Of a stretch of 64,000 bases of DNA, positions 35,285 through 43,778 are shown piece by piece. The notes below the pieces were generated by a model. It saw nothing but the letters and a program-made list of their open reading frames with translations, ran no database searches and had not been told where the DNA came from. Within the stretch, counting starts at the first letter, position 1; every line of letters begins with the position of its first letter. The stretch comes from Actinomycetota bacterium. Its GTDB lineage: Bacteria; Actinomycetota; Actinomycetes; Actinomycetales; Microbacteriaceae. The stretch covers positions 512,128-576,127 of the forward strand of contig CANFSP010000001.1 in NCBI GenBank assembly GCA_947449765.1. The letters are read 5' to 3'. The position numbers and the translations under genes were made by a program.

Positions 35285-35449
35285 GTGGCGGTTCCCCTCC
35301 GCCACTTGAGCCGATTATCCCTCCTGTCGGACGAACCGTCACAAACCACAATCCCTTTGAAAGGCATTGCGAACATTGATGAGCATTTCGGTGATGCATT
35401 TCACCCTGAAGATTCCGTCACCAACGAAGGTGGCGGGGAAGTGCTCTAG
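35285..35449 (+). pseudogene. Possible gene remnant (C-terminal 54 codons)
   Basis: An open frame (GTG 35285, TAG 35447; open back to 35243) encodes a natural-looking sequence containing LKGIANIDEHFGDAFHPEDS and ending EGGGEVL. It has no good ribosome site (GGGAG abuts the GTG) and no family that I know. It borders the lower-GC defence-like block, so it may be the tail of a gene cut by an insertion, or a small real gene. The rest of 35220-35549 shows only a GTGGCGG/CCGCCAC inverted repeat near 35285. Confidence 0.3.
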
Positions 35450-35549
35450 ATGAAGCATGCTGAAATATGCCATGCGAGTCGGAACGACACGATTTCAGTC
35501 TCAGGACTTTACCCGTCCAACTTGGCATACCGGTATGCCTAGCAGCGGG

Positions 35550-37370
35550 CTAATCCAGACTGAACAGGGTGAGTGCTTCCGATGCGAGTTCGTCAGTCCG
35601 AACCTGAATGTTGCTCTCGGACCATGCGTCTTTATTTGCAAGAGTCGCGTTCATGTGCAGGTTATTTCTATAACCAATTGGTCTGCCTTCTTTATCCACG
35701 CGGTCGCGTTTTTCTTGGAAGGATTTGTTACCTAGAGCGCTATTGAAGCCCGAGATAGTGAGGTTTCCAAGTCGGTGCACTTGTTCACTTTGGATCCGAC
35801 GAGCTTCCTCTTTTCCACCCAACATCTGAATCCATTCCGCGGGGAGATTCTCGCCCTGAGGGAGGATGTGCTCGATAGTCCATACATAGATTTCTTTGGA
35901 CTCACCCGCCGGAATTTGTCGCCACAGGTCGATTTCTGTTTCCCGCGTCATGTATTTCTTGGCAAGAGCGACAAGTATGAAGCGAGTGACGCCCGCGTTC
36001 TCTTCGTAGATTGGGCCAACAAGTTGTTGAGTGAATTGCTCGTCCGACGCGGAAACCGCGGTCAGTTCCCTCCTGATGACGCCGGGCACTTCCGTCGCTT
36101 CCAAGTCGAGAATGCGTTCGATAATCCGAGCAAACATGCGGTCCAAGTCTTGCGTCGGGGGCGTATTCGTGAGGTTGCGTCGGACGAAGAAATTCGTAAG
36201 AAAGCGAGTAACTTCGGCAAGCGCGATGTCGCTGAACCCATATCGCGCTTGGTTCGTGCCTAGGAAGAGCAGCAACATAAAACCTGGCGCGCCTTGTGCT
36301 CGAGTGAGGTCTGCTAGTGCCTTGTCCCACTCCGAGAATTGCGTATCATCCCTTCGGCGACCTAGAAGTCGTGAGTACACACTTGTGGTGCTATCAAGTT
36401 TCTCTATCAATCCAGTGAGGTCTCGTCGGATCAGTTCCTCGTAAATTTTTATGAGTTTGGTGCGCGTGGCGATTGGAACATTTGGAACGCTTATCTGCCA
36501 TTGAGATTTGAAGGCGTTGTAGAAGTGTCGGAAGAATCGCTCTTGAGTTCCGTAGTCGTCGCCAAGCTCGTCGAGCCACGTCGACCATGAGCTGTAGGCG
36601 GAGTCGAGGCCAGGGCCGCCATGCTTGTCGGCAGCAGAGAGAAGGGTCGTCTTGATGAGATCGATTGGTGTGAGCGGAAGTCCTCGGTTATTCAATGACT
36701 CGAACAAAACGAATGCGTCTGTGTGATTCTCAACTTCAAGCTTTACAATCATCGATTGCTTCACGCGTTCGAGGAGGTCAAAAAGCTTGGCGATTGGACC
36801 TTCAGGTAATTCTGAATCCAACGTGATGTCAGCATCGAGGTAGTTGTGAAGTCGCCGCGTAAAGTGAGCAAGTCCTCTGCCGATTCTGCGGAGGCCAACA
36901 TGCGAAACACGTGGCTTATCCAAGTCAAACCCTGCTTCGTTAAGAACGTACTGGAAGTCGCTTGAATTGTGATTCTGTCGTTGAAGCAGGAGCCGCTGCT
37001 TTACAGGATTGCGAAGGACTAGCATCCGCCGGAGGTTGTTCAGGTCAGAGAGGCCGTACTCGTCCAGCTCATCCTTCCTGCAACTAAGTTCTTTGTAGAC
37101 AGCGAGAAGTAGGAGCGAGATAGTCGTCATGCGTTGCTGGCCGTCGATCAGTTCCAAAACGCTTTGCTTGGTGGTGTCAATCGACTGGTTGACGCAGATA
37201 ATGGTGCCCAGAAAGTGGCCCATGTTGTCTTCGAGAAGATCATCGAAAAGTGCGTCCCATTGTTCTTTACCCCATGAGTATTCGCGCTGGTACGCGGGGA
37301 TCTCATAAACAACATTGTTCTCGGAGCTGAGTAGTTCATGCACTGGCGATCTATCGACGGACCTAATCAC
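35550..37370 (-). CDS. GmrSD-type DUF262/DUF1524 protein (type IV restriction-like)
   Basis: 606 residues joining both GmrSD modules. The N-terminal DUF262 has IPAYQREYSW (residues 25-33) and LELIDGQQRMTTISLLLLA (73-90), the ParB-like NTP-binding motif. The C-terminal DUF1524 HNH-type nuclease region has TIEHILPQG (about 498) and HRLGNLTISGFNSALGNKSF (about 532). Such proteins cut modified (glucosyl-hydroxymethylated) phage DNA. Base composition is clearly lower in GC than the backbone, indicating transfer. GTG start after AGGGGG. Defence function is by family. Confidence 0.88.
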   Translation of the reverse strand: MIRSVDRSPVHELLSSENNVVYEIPAYQREYSWGKEQWDALFDDLLEDNMGHFLGTIICVNQSIDTTKQSVLELIDGQQRMTTISLLLLAVYKELSCRKDELDEYGLSDLNNLRRMLVLRNPVKQRLLLQRQNHNSSDFQYVLNEAGFDLDKPRVSHVGLRRIGRGLAHFTRRLHNYLDADITLDSELPEGPIAKLFDLLERVKQSMIVKLEVENHTDAFVLFESLNNRGLPLTPIDLIKTTLLSAADKHGGPGLDSAYSSWSTWLDELGDDYGTQERFFRHFYNAFKSQWQISVPNVPIATRTKLIKIYEELIRRDLTGLIEKLDSTTSVYSRLLGRRRDDTQFSEWDKALADLTRAQGAPGFMLLLFLGTNQARYGFSDIALAEVTRFLTNFFVRRNLTNTPPTQDLDRMFARIIERILDLEATEVPGVIRRELTAVSASDEQFTQQLVGPIYEENAGVTRFILVALAKKYMTRETEIDLWRQIPAGESKEIYVWTIEHILPQGENLPAEWIQMLGGKEEARRIQSEQVHRLGNLTISGFNSALGNKSFQEKRDRVDKEGRPIGYRNNLHMNATLANKDAWSESNIQVRTDELASEALTLFSLD

Positions 37371-37818
37371 TTTGCCCCCTCAGTTGAGAATCACTTCATT
37401 GAGCCTAACAAGGGAGACCACCAGCGAGAATGATGCCATCCGAACGGGCAGAGATACCCTCTAGATCCCGAGAAATGGACAGAAAGGTTCGAAATAGTCG
37501 AAAAAACCTCGTTACCAATTCCCTTGATTTGTCGCGCTTCCGACTCGACCATTGGAAACGGACGAAACTGGCTTTGGGCTACGGAGACGACTTATCGTTG
37601 ACGCCATGAAGCCGGGCGAGTTTGCGCGAGGTCTGCCGCCGACGACGATGAATGCGCGGGGCCCTCGTTCGTTTTTTACCGAACTGGTGGCAGGCCCAGG
37701 CCCTTGTTTCCGCTTTTTCTCCAACTCACTTTTGCGCCCTGAGAGGTCTTATGTTGGAACTTCAAGTTGTCAGCGTAATGATCGTAACTTTGGGGACTTC
37801 TGAAATTTTGAGTTTGAT
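37371..37818. other. Intergenic region inside the defence block
   Basis: About 450 bp. Two weak overlapping reading frames exist (37552-37803 plus, 37512-37724 minus), neither with a ribosome site or a recognised family. It is AT-rich at its right end. It probably holds the promoter of the GmrSD-like gene and remnants of earlier insertions. Confidence 0.4.
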
Positions 37819-39537
37819 CTATGAGGGTCGCGAAAGGTTGAAAATCCTCTGACGCAAGGTTGGATTCCAAACATAGACATAAGTTCCACGAATTCCTCGA
37901 GTCAACAGCACTCGGTAAATGTTTTTCACGTATTCGAGTAGGTCATCGTCTGAGTAGGTGAGACCGAGGCGCGGGTTATTTTCTTTGCCTTTGGTGTCGA
38001 AGTAGCTGTCGCGATTGAAGACGAGGCGCCCGCTAGACGCATCGAAACCGAGGTCCGGCCCTATGACAACTCCCGCGTAGTTCAAGTCGTAGCCTTGCAC
38101 CGTGTGGATTGAACCGACCTCGTTCACCGAGTTGGGTGAATTGATCCAGTCCACCGGCGTTTGGTTCCATTGCAACTCGACGCCTTCGATTTCGATGTCG
38201 GTGGCAGTCTTGTCATTGCGGCTCGCCCACGGCCAGGCGTAGCCGGCGACGAGTCGCGAGAGTCCAACGGCGGCATCCTTCTCGAGAATCGCCTCGCGCA
38301 TCTCAGCGAAACTCTCGAAAATGCGAAAGTCGTAGTCACCAAAATCAAGCGCGTCGACCGGCTCAAGGTTGATGAGTTTGCGCACGAAGTCGATGTAGTC
38401 ATTTCCGCCAGTGACCCGCATCTGTGAGGCGAGGCGAAAGTGGATGTTCTGAGCCCGGCTCTCGGTGAGCAAATCCTCGAGTTTCTCGATCGGCAAGTCG
38501 CCTGGCCGAATGCTTTGTGCTGTGTCGATGAGGAGCAGCTGGTGGCGGCTAGCCGCAGCGACCCAGTCGAGCTGAGTCCACGAGGATTCGTCATCGCCAA
38601 ACATGGCCAAATTGTTCTCGGTGAACTTCTTGTTTTGAGCGGCAGACGGTTGGTTCGCGCGCTGTCCGAGTCGATGCGCCTCGTCGACGATGAGAAGGTC
38701 GAACTCGTTACGCGTATGCAGGTCGAATGGACTGATCACCATGTTTTTATCGAGCCCCGGGGTTCGCGCGAAAACCTTCTGCACCGTCTTTCGCAGGGAC
38801 TGCTGAGGGATGACGAGTCCCACCCTCGGTTGCCCGAGCATCTCGCGATACCCCGGCTGGAAGAAGTCGGCGAACAGAGAGTCGCTCTCAAGAGCATCCT
38901 CAGGATTGCTTTTGGCGATGTCGATGAGCAGCTTCACCAAGTAGATTGCGACAATCGTTTTGCCCGTTCCCGGATCACCCTGCACAACCATCGGGGCTGC
39001 AGCAGGCGTCGACCACGAGTCAAACAGTTTCTCGAGAATCGCTTCGACCGCTACTGCCTGGTCACTATTTAGTGCCTTGTACGGGGAGTACTTAAACAGG
39101 TTGCTGTTGACAATATCCGGGATGCTCCTTGTGAGCACCCCTTCTTTGAACAGCTGGTCAAATATCCCGTCGAAGTCTTTGCGGTACCGGTCGCGTTCGA
39201 AATAGTTGGCGTCGGTAATCCCGTGATTGCCGTTGATGACCTCGTATTTTTCGTCAGCGGCAAGATACCGAATGAGGTGCGATTCGAGGTCGAGGCAGAC
39301 GGATTTGTTGAACTCGTCGTTCACAATCACGCGAACATGCTTGAGGCCTTGCTTCGCGGACGATTCGAGGTGCTGTTGCATCCTCACGCCCGCGTTTGTG
39401 GTCTCGCCAATGTAGATGAGTCGCTCGTTTTCGATCGTGTAGACGACGGGCCAGTTCGCGTGAAGCGGGTCGGCTTCAGACCACACCTTGACCGCGCCCT
39501 TGTCGAACGGTAAATGCTCGATCCTAAAGTCGGTCAT
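37819..39537 (-). CDS. GIY-YIG / DUF2075 P-loop protein (572 aa)
   Basis: An N-terminal GIY-YIG-like nuclease domain (VVYTIENERLIYIGETTNAG, residues 31-50) is fused to a DUF2075 superfamily-1 helicase-like ATPase. Walker A is GDPGTGKT (187-194) and Walker B is LLIVDEAHRLG (281-291); SIHTVQGYDLNYAGVVIGPD and VLLTRGIRGTYVY are late helicase motifs. Nuclease plus ATPase suggests DNA or RNA processing in defence. The ATG at 39537 overlaps the end of the MazG-like gene by 14 bp, so they are co-translated. GC is lower than the backbone. Confidence 0.86.
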   Translation of the reverse strand: MTDFRIEHLPFDKGAVKVWSEADPLHANWPVVYTIENERLIYIGETTNAGVRMQQHLESSAKQGLKHVRVIVNDEFNKSVCLDLESHLIRYLAADEKYEVINGNHGITDANYFERDRYRKDFDGIFDQLFKEGVLTRSIPDIVNSNLFKYSPYKALNSDQAVAVEAILEKLFDSWSTPAAAPMVVQGDPGTGKTIVAIYLVKLLIDIAKSNPEDALESDSLFADFFQPGYREMLGQPRVGLVIPQQSLRKTVQKVFARTPGLDKNMVISPFDLHTRNEFDLLIVDEAHRLGQRANQPSAAQNKKFTENNLAMFGDDESSWTQLDWVAAASRHQLLLIDTAQSIRPGDLPIEKLEDLLTESRAQNIHFRLASQMRVTGGNDYIDFVRKLINLEPVDALDFGDYDFRIFESFAEMREAILEKDAAVGLSRLVAGYAWPWASRNDKTATDIEIEGVELQWNQTPVDWINSPNSVNEVGSIHTVQGYDLNYAGVVIGPDLGFDASSGRLVFNRDSYFDTKGKENNPRLGLTYSDDDLLEYVKNIYRVLLTRGIRGTYVYVWNPTLRQRIFNLSRPS

Positions 39538-39853
39538 ATTTGGTGCTCTTTCCGCGAGCCTTGTCAGTCGGGTACTTCGCGCGGGTTTGTTCAAGTTTGG
39601 TGAGGATGAGCTGTTCTGGGCTTTCGCCGAGCTTGTCGGCGAGAAGGTAGCAGTAAGTGAGAACGTCTGCGAGTTCTCCTTTTATTGCTTCCTGGTTTAC
39701 CTCGGTGACCTCATCACTCCACTGGAAGCACTCGAGCAATTCGGCCGCTTCAATGCTGATGCTCTTGGCGAGGTTGGTGGGGGTGTGAAATTGTGACCAA
39801 TCGCGTTCGGCGACGAATATGCGCAGGCGTTCTATTGCCTCGTTTGTCCCCAT
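39524..39853 (-). CDS. MazG-like nucleotide pyrophosphohydrolase (109 aa)
   Basis: An all-alpha NTP pyrophosphatase with the metal site E-x-x-E...E-x-x-D in SIEAAELLECFQW and KGELADVLTYCYLLADKLGE, flanked by RDWSQFHTPTNLAKS. This size matches the dCTPase/MazG-like branch (COG1694). It would hydrolyse (d)NTPs to monophosphates. It is the first gene of a two-gene operon with the GIY-YIG/DUF2075 ATPase and overlaps it, which suggests a joint role, for instance sensing or depleting nucleotides during infection (inference). Confidence 0.88.
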   Translation of the reverse strand: MGTNEAIERLRIFVAERDWSQFHTPTNLAKSISIEAAELLECFQWSDEVTEVNQEAIKGELADVLTYCYLLADKLGESPEQLILTKLEQTRAKYPTDKARGKSTKYDRL

Positions 39854-39896
39854 GCCTGAAACGTTACCGCCACACGCCCTCGCTGAGTCAAACAGA

Positions 39897-39902
39897 TAGC
39901 CT
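39897..39902 (+). promoter_or_regulatory. -10 hexamer TAGCCT before argC
   Basis: TAGCCT-TAACCC-ATG. The same arrangement precedes argB and argG (TAGGCT/TAGACT plus TAAC-C). A leaderless argC mRNA is predicted. Confidence 0.6.
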
Positions 39903-39908
39903 TAACCC

Positions 39909-41156
39909 ATGACGTTTTCTGTGGCGGTGGCCGGGGCAAGTGGGTATGCCGGGGGTGAGCTGTTGCGCATCCTCAGTGGGCATGCCGAGTTTGAGGTGCG
40001 CACCGTCACCGCGCACACCAACGCGGGTGCTGCGCTCGCCGAGTTGCACCCGCACCTGCGCTCGCTCGCGCACCTAACTCTCGCCGAGACCACGCCCGCG
40101 ACCCTCGCCGGACACGACGTGGTGTTCCTGGCGCTGCCGCACGGGGCATCCGGCGCGATCACGGCCCAGCTGCCGAATGACGTGCTCGTCATCGACTGCG
40201 GCGCCGACCACCGGCTCGACAAACCCGCCGACTGGGCCGCCTACTACGGCGGCGAGTATTACGGGGCGTGGACGTATGGCATGCCGGAGCTGCTGGTTTC
40301 GCCGATTTCGACAAGCTCAATCACCACATCGAAACAGCGGGATGCCCTCGCCACAGCCACCCGCATCGCCGCACCCGGCTGCAACGCCTCGGCGGTGACG
40401 CTGGCGCTCGCGCCGGCCGTGGCATCCGGGCTGGTTGAGCCCACCGACCTCAGCGCTGTCTTGGCGGTCGGCCCTTCGGGGGCCGGAAAATCCTTGCGCG
40501 TCGATCTGCTCGGTGCCGAACTCATGGGCTCGGCCAACCCGTACGCGGTTGGGGGAGTTCACCGGCACACGCCCGAGATCGTGCAGAACCTGCGCAAGGG
40601 GATGGGTCTCGATACGTCGGCTGGCGCCGACTACTCGACCGGCGCGAAATCGTTGATTGAGCCTGTCGAAATCGGTGGGCTCTCGACAAGCTCGACCGGC
40701 GGGCAATCGTTGATTGAGCCTGTCGAAATCAGCGAGGTCTCGACAAGCTCGACCGACGGGGGCTCGACCGGCGAAAGCTCGACCGACGCGGCCGTAACCA
40801 TCTCGATGACACCAGTGCTCGTACCGATGGCCCGCGGCATCCTCGCCACGTGCAGTGCCACGCTCAAGCCGGGCGTGACCTTGGCCGACGTGCGCGCGGC
40901 CTACGAGGCGGCGTATGGCGACGAGCAGTTTGTGCAGCTGTTGCCGCAGGGGTCGTTCCCGCGCACGGCTGACACGCTCGGCGCGAACACGTGCCTGATC
41001 GGCCTGACCATTGACCCGAACGTGGGGCGCCTCGTGGTGGTGAGCGCGCTCGACAACCTCGTCAAGGGAACCGCCGGTGCCGCCGTGCAGTGCGCCAACA
41101 TCGCGCTCGGACTGCCCGAGGGGATGGGCCTGAGCGTCGACGGGGTTGCGCCTTAG
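39909..41156 (+). CDS. argC: N-acetyl-gamma-glutamyl-phosphate reductase with repeat insertions
   Basis: Third step of arginine synthesis. The NADP fold is [40 protein letters not shown], the catalytic Cys158 in [22 protein letters not shown] and [11 protein letters not shown] follow. At 415 aa it is about 70 longer than usual. The excess comes from dispersed repeats read in frame: [10 protein letters not shown] near residue 135 (antisense copy) and two 57-bp units near 245-295 ([19 protein letters not shown] and its copy). The core motifs are intact, so it is probably functional. Promoter predicts leaderless expression. Confidence 0.93.
   Translation: MTFSVAVAGASGYAGGELLRILSGHAEFEVRTVTAHTNAGAALAELHPHLRSLAHLTLAETTPATLAGHDVVFLALPHGASGAITAQLPNDVLVIDCGADHRLDKPADWAAYYGGEYYGAWTYGMPELLVSPISTSSITTSKQRDALATATRIAAPGCNASAVTLALAPAVASGLVEPTDLSAVLAVGPSGAGKSLRVDLLGAELMGSANPYAVGGVHRHTPEIVQNLRKGMGLDTSAGADYSTGAKSLIEPVEIGGLSTSSTGGQSLIEPVEISEVSTSSTDGGSTGESSTDAAVTISMTPVLVPMARGILATCSATLKPGVTLADVRAAYEAAYGDEQFVQLLPQGSFPRTADTLGANTCLIGLTIDPNVGRLVVVSALDNLVKGTAGAAVQCANIALGLPEGMGLSVDGVAP
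40304..40325 (-). repeat. Dispersed repeat copy inside argC (reverse orientation)
   Basis: The minus strand reads GGTGATTGAGCTTGTCGAAA followed by TC, the same core as the copies after argF. It is translated in frame as ISTSSIT. Confidence 0.8.
40649..40787 (+). repeat. Two 57-bp repeat units inside argC
   Basis: Units start at 40652 and 40709 with GTTGATTGAGCCTGTCGAAA, each followed by an inverted copy (TCTCGACAAGCTCGACC), so each unit is a head-to-head pair. The 57-bp period keeps the reading frame. More CTCGACC fragments follow to 40787. Confidence 0.85.
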
Positions 41157-41255
41157 CTCTCGCTATTAAGTCTGCGAGGTTGCGCCGTAGCGCCTGCAGT
41201 CAAGCCCGCGCGGGTGCTATCTAGAGGGCGCGGTCTGAACGTCCCACAAAGGGTA

Positions 41256-41261
41256 TATATT
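41256..41261 (+). promoter_or_regulatory. -10 hexamer TATATT of the ubiquitin-like operon
   Basis: TATATT ends five bases before ATG 41267. GGGGGAAAAC directly after that ATG is a possible ribosome site for a second ATG at 41279, so both a leaderless and an SD-led start are possible. Confidence 0.45.
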
Positions 41262-41266
41262 CGCTC

Positions 41267-41998
41267 ATGGGGGAAAACATGACGAATAGTCCTGAGTACA
41301 ACGCGCCAGTGACGCGAGCACGGGTGAAGAAGCGTCGCAGTCCGATGCTCACGAGCCTTCTCGCGCTCTTTATCGCATTCGGGGTTCTCACGGTGGGTGG
41401 CGGTGTCACGCTGGGACTGCTCTACAAGGCATCAGTGACCACCGCTGATAAGGAGAGCGACTTGGTGGATCTCGCCTACCAAAGTTGGCTCGACCGCCAA
41501 GCCGAAGAAGAATCCGCGCGCGCTTACGCAGCCGCCTATCTCTCGTGCTACGGCTGGATCTGCGACCTCATCTACGACGGCTATCCGATAAGTGACTACG
41601 CGGATGCCGTTCAAAAAACAAAAATTGCCGAGGCAGTCTACGAGTCCTTTGTCGAGTCGGAGATTGAGTATCGCGCCACAGCGAATCGAATGCAGGTCAT
41701 CTTCTATGCCGGCACCGGTGCTGGGCTTGCCGCGACCATCGGCCTCGGGGTGGCATTCTTTGTCACGCGATCGCGCGTGCGGCGGCGTGATGCTCTCGCG
41801 ATGGGTGCAGGAGCCGGTTCAGGTGCGACAGCCGGCACCATGACAGCCGGCACCATGACAGCCGGCATCATCCCAGCCAGCACCGCGCGTCCGGCAGCAC
41901 CCGCCGAGTGGACGTGTGCCAACTGTGGGCAGGCAAACGCCTCCGGCCTGTTTTGCCTGAACTGTGGCCAGAAACATGGAACCCCGACGAATGCCTGA
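41267..41998 (+). CDS. Membrane zinc-ribbon protein, gene 1 of the Ubl operon (243 aa)
   Basis: A basic N-terminus (RARVKKRRS) is followed by helix 1 (about 28-52), an extracytoplasmic loop with two Cys (SCYGWICDL) that may form a disulfide, and helix 2 (about 146-168). A basic stop RSRVRRRD, a short-repeat linker (AGTMTAGTMTAG) and a C-terminal zinc ribbon (WTCANCGQANASGLFCLNCG) complete it. The zinc ribbon faces the cytoplasm, where the Ubl enzymes act. Its last 8 bp overlap the RING-like gene. Function unknown; a membrane scaffold or substrate is plausible. Confidence 0.78.
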   Translation: MGENMTNSPEYNAPVTRARVKKRRSPMLTSLLALFIAFGVLTVGGGVTLGLLYKASVTTADKESDLVDLAYQSWLDRQAEEESARAYAAAYLSCYGWICDLIYDGYPISDYADAVQKTKIAEAVYESFVESEIEYRATANRMQVIFYAGTGAGLAATIGLGVAFFVTRSRVRRRDALAMGAGAGSGATAGTMTAGTMTAGIIPASTARPAAPAEWTCANCGQANASGLFCLNCGQKHGTPTNA

Positions 41999-42191
41999 AG
42001 TCACCGAAACCGCAGACGAGATCGCCCAGTGCGGCTACTGCACGGGTGATGTCAGTCGCACGGCAGGGCCACGCTGCGATCAGTGCGCGGTGTTCCACCA
42101 CGTTGATTGCTGGAATGAATTCACCGGATGCGTCACGTACGGGTGCTCGAACTCGCCCGACATGAAGAAGTTTCAAGGGGGAGCGATATGA
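41991..42191 (+). CDS. Prokaryotic RING-finger-like protein (66 aa)
   Basis: A compact Cys/His protein with eight candidate zinc ligands in RING-type order: C14-x2-C17, C29-x2-C32, H37, C40, C47 and C52 (QCGYCTGD; RCDQCAVFHHVDCW; GCVTYGC). This matches bacterial RING-like (binuclear treble-clef) proteins described beside E2 and Ubl genes. The expected job is to bring E2 and a target together. The start ATG 41991 overlaps the previous gene (ATGCCTGA); the end overlaps E2 (ATGA). It is easily missed because of size. Confidence 0.82.
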   Translation: MPEVTETADEIAQCGYCTGDVSRTAGPRCDQCAVFHHVDCWNEFTGCVTYGCSNSPDMKKFQGGAI

Positions 42192-42685
42192 CCAGTCCGC
42201 GCCTGCGGCGACTTGAGAGTGACTACGAGCTGTTGCGCTCACGGTTTGACGGGCATCCGAACATTCTCGTTGAGGCGCTCGGCACCGTTCCGCCTGAGAA
42301 TTACCGTGTCACGTACCAGGTGCCCTCGCTGCGTCTCGACCAGTCGAACGTGCCCACGGTCGTGAACACCACCGTGGTCGATTTCGAACTGCCGATGGGC
42401 TACCCGCGCGAGAAGCCACTCGCGGTGTCACACGGCACAGTCTTTCACCCGAACTTCGGCGAGTACGTGTGCATCGCTGACTTTTGGAGCCCGGCGCAGT
42501 CACTGGCCGACATCGTGATTGAGGTGGGTGAGATGCTGCAGTGGCAGAAGTACAACATCCAATCGCCGTTGAACGCCATCGCTGCTGACTGGGCGGTTAA
42601 GCACGCACACGAACTTCCCATCGGACACGCACAACTCGATGCGGGCACCGGCCTCATCGACATTCGCATCACAGGAGAGGCCTAA
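42188..42685 (+). CDS. E2 ubiquitin-conjugating-like enzyme (UBC fold, 165 aa)
   Basis: The UBC fold is recognisable in order: helix RLRRLESDYELLRSRF, strand YRVTYQVPSLRL, VVDFELPMGYPREKP, the HPN motif (87-89), the catalytic Cys95 in FGEYVCIADFWSP, the helix SLADIVIEVGEMLQ and YNIQSPLNAIAADWAVKHA. The HPN-to-Cys distance is shorter than in eukaryotic E2s. It should accept the Ubl from the E1 as a thioester. ATGA overlap with the RING-like gene and 5 bp to the next gene show tight co-expression. Confidence 0.9.
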   Translation: MTSPRLRRLESDYELLRSRFDGHPNILVEALGTVPPENYRVTYQVPSLRLDQSNVPTVVNTTVVDFELPMGYPREKPLAVSHGTVFHPNFGEYVCIADFWSPAQSLADIVIEVGEMLQWQKYNIQSPLNAIAADWAVKHAHELPIGHAQLDAGTGLIDIRITGEA

Positions 42686-42690
42686 TCGTC

Positions 42691-43776
42691 ATGGCAGCAG
42701 AAACTCCCAAGAATCACGATCGTAAGTTCTCGATCGAGATGTCTGACCTCGAGTCGGCCGAAACCGCTCAGGTGGTCGATCACATCAAACGCGCGCAGGA
42801 CGTTCCACTCGTGCGCGAAGTTGGTGTCGAAACCCGCAACTACGGCGCCTTGCTCACCCTGATGTGGCTAAGCCTCGGTGGCATCGCCGGCGGACTGCTC
42901 GCATGGTTGAGCTGGCAGATCATGCCCTCCGACCTCGACTCGTTCGCTTCGAACCTGCTCGCCGCGTTCACCATCGGCGCGTTTGTCGCGTTCGCAATCA
43001 TCATGACGGATGCACTGCAAAGCGGCACCTTCTCCAAAGTGGGTAAGGCGCTACTCATCGGTCTTCCCTCGGCTATCGTCATTTCGCTCATCATGGGTCT
43101 CATCGCCAACGCGATTTATGGCGCCATGGTGGAGAGCCTGTATGAGCGACTCGTCAATCAGGGACTCAGCCCGAACCAGGACGCGTTCTGGACGGCCTTC
43201 GCCAACCAAAACCACCTAAACCGAGGACTCGCCTGGATGCTTATCGGTCTCGGAGCCGGTCTCGCCGTGGGTATCAGCTCGCTCGCCTGGAAGCGCATCC
43301 TCGTTGCTGGAGCAGGTGGCTTGGTCGGCGGATTCCTCGGAGGCTTTTTGTTCGACTTTTTCACCGGCGAAGCAGCCGCTCAGGTCGTGGGTCTCATCGT
43401 GACCGGACTGGCCGTCGGTGTGGGAATCGGCCTCATGGAGCAGGCCACCAAGACGAGCTGGCTTGAAATTGTGCAGGGTGGAATGGCTGGCAAGCAGTTC
43501 ATCCTCTTCAAACCGCAAATCACGCTCGGCTCGTCACCGGCTGCCGATGTCACACTCATCAAAGACCCGGCCATTCCCGGGGTTGCTGCGCGCATCTCGC
43601 GTCGCGGGTCGAGTGTCACCATCACGTCTCTGGAACCGCAGAACCCGATCAGCGTCAACGGGCAAGCGGCACAAACCATTCGCCTTGAAGAAGGTGCCGT
43701 CATCGGGCTCGGGGCAACGCGCGTGCGTTACCGTGAGCGCGGCAAAAACCAAGTCACCGCCGGTGTGAGGAGATAA
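42691..43776 (+). CDS. Polytopic membrane protein with FHA-like domain (361 aa)
   Basis: An N-terminal cytoplasmic 50 residues is followed by about six membrane helices (52-76, 88-107, 118-140, 180-200, 204-222, 230-250) and a C-terminal FHA-like β-domain (about 268-350: KQFILFKPQITLGSSPAADV; NPISVNGQAAQTIRLEEGAV). The usual FHA G-R and S-x-x-H phosphothreonine residues are replaced (GSS; PGVAARI), so phosphopeptide binding is doubtful. It probably anchors the Ubl machinery to the membrane. Confidence 0.82.
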   Translation: MAAETPKNHDRKFSIEMSDLESAETAQVVDHIKRAQDVPLVREVGVETRNYGALLTLMWLSLGGIAGGLLAWLSWQIMPSDLDSFASNLLAAFTIGAFVAFAIIMTDALQSGTFSKVGKALLIGLPSAIVISLIMGLIANAIYGAMVESLYERLVNQGLSPNQDAFWTAFANQNHLNRGLAWMLIGLGAGLAVGISSLAWKRILVAGAGGLVGGFLGGFLFDFFTGEAAAQVVGLIVTGLAVGVGIGLMEQATKTSWLEIVQGGMAGKQFILFKPQITLGSSPAADVTLIKDPAIPGVAARISRRGSSVTITSLEPQNPISVNGQAAQTIRLEEGAVIGLGATRVRYRERGKNQVTAGVRR

Positions 43777-43778
43777 CC

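Noticed and set aside
37512..37803. Two overlapping frames of 70-83 codons between the defence genes
   Set aside because: Neither has a ribosome site or a family; they overlap antisense to each other. Noted only as intergenic content.
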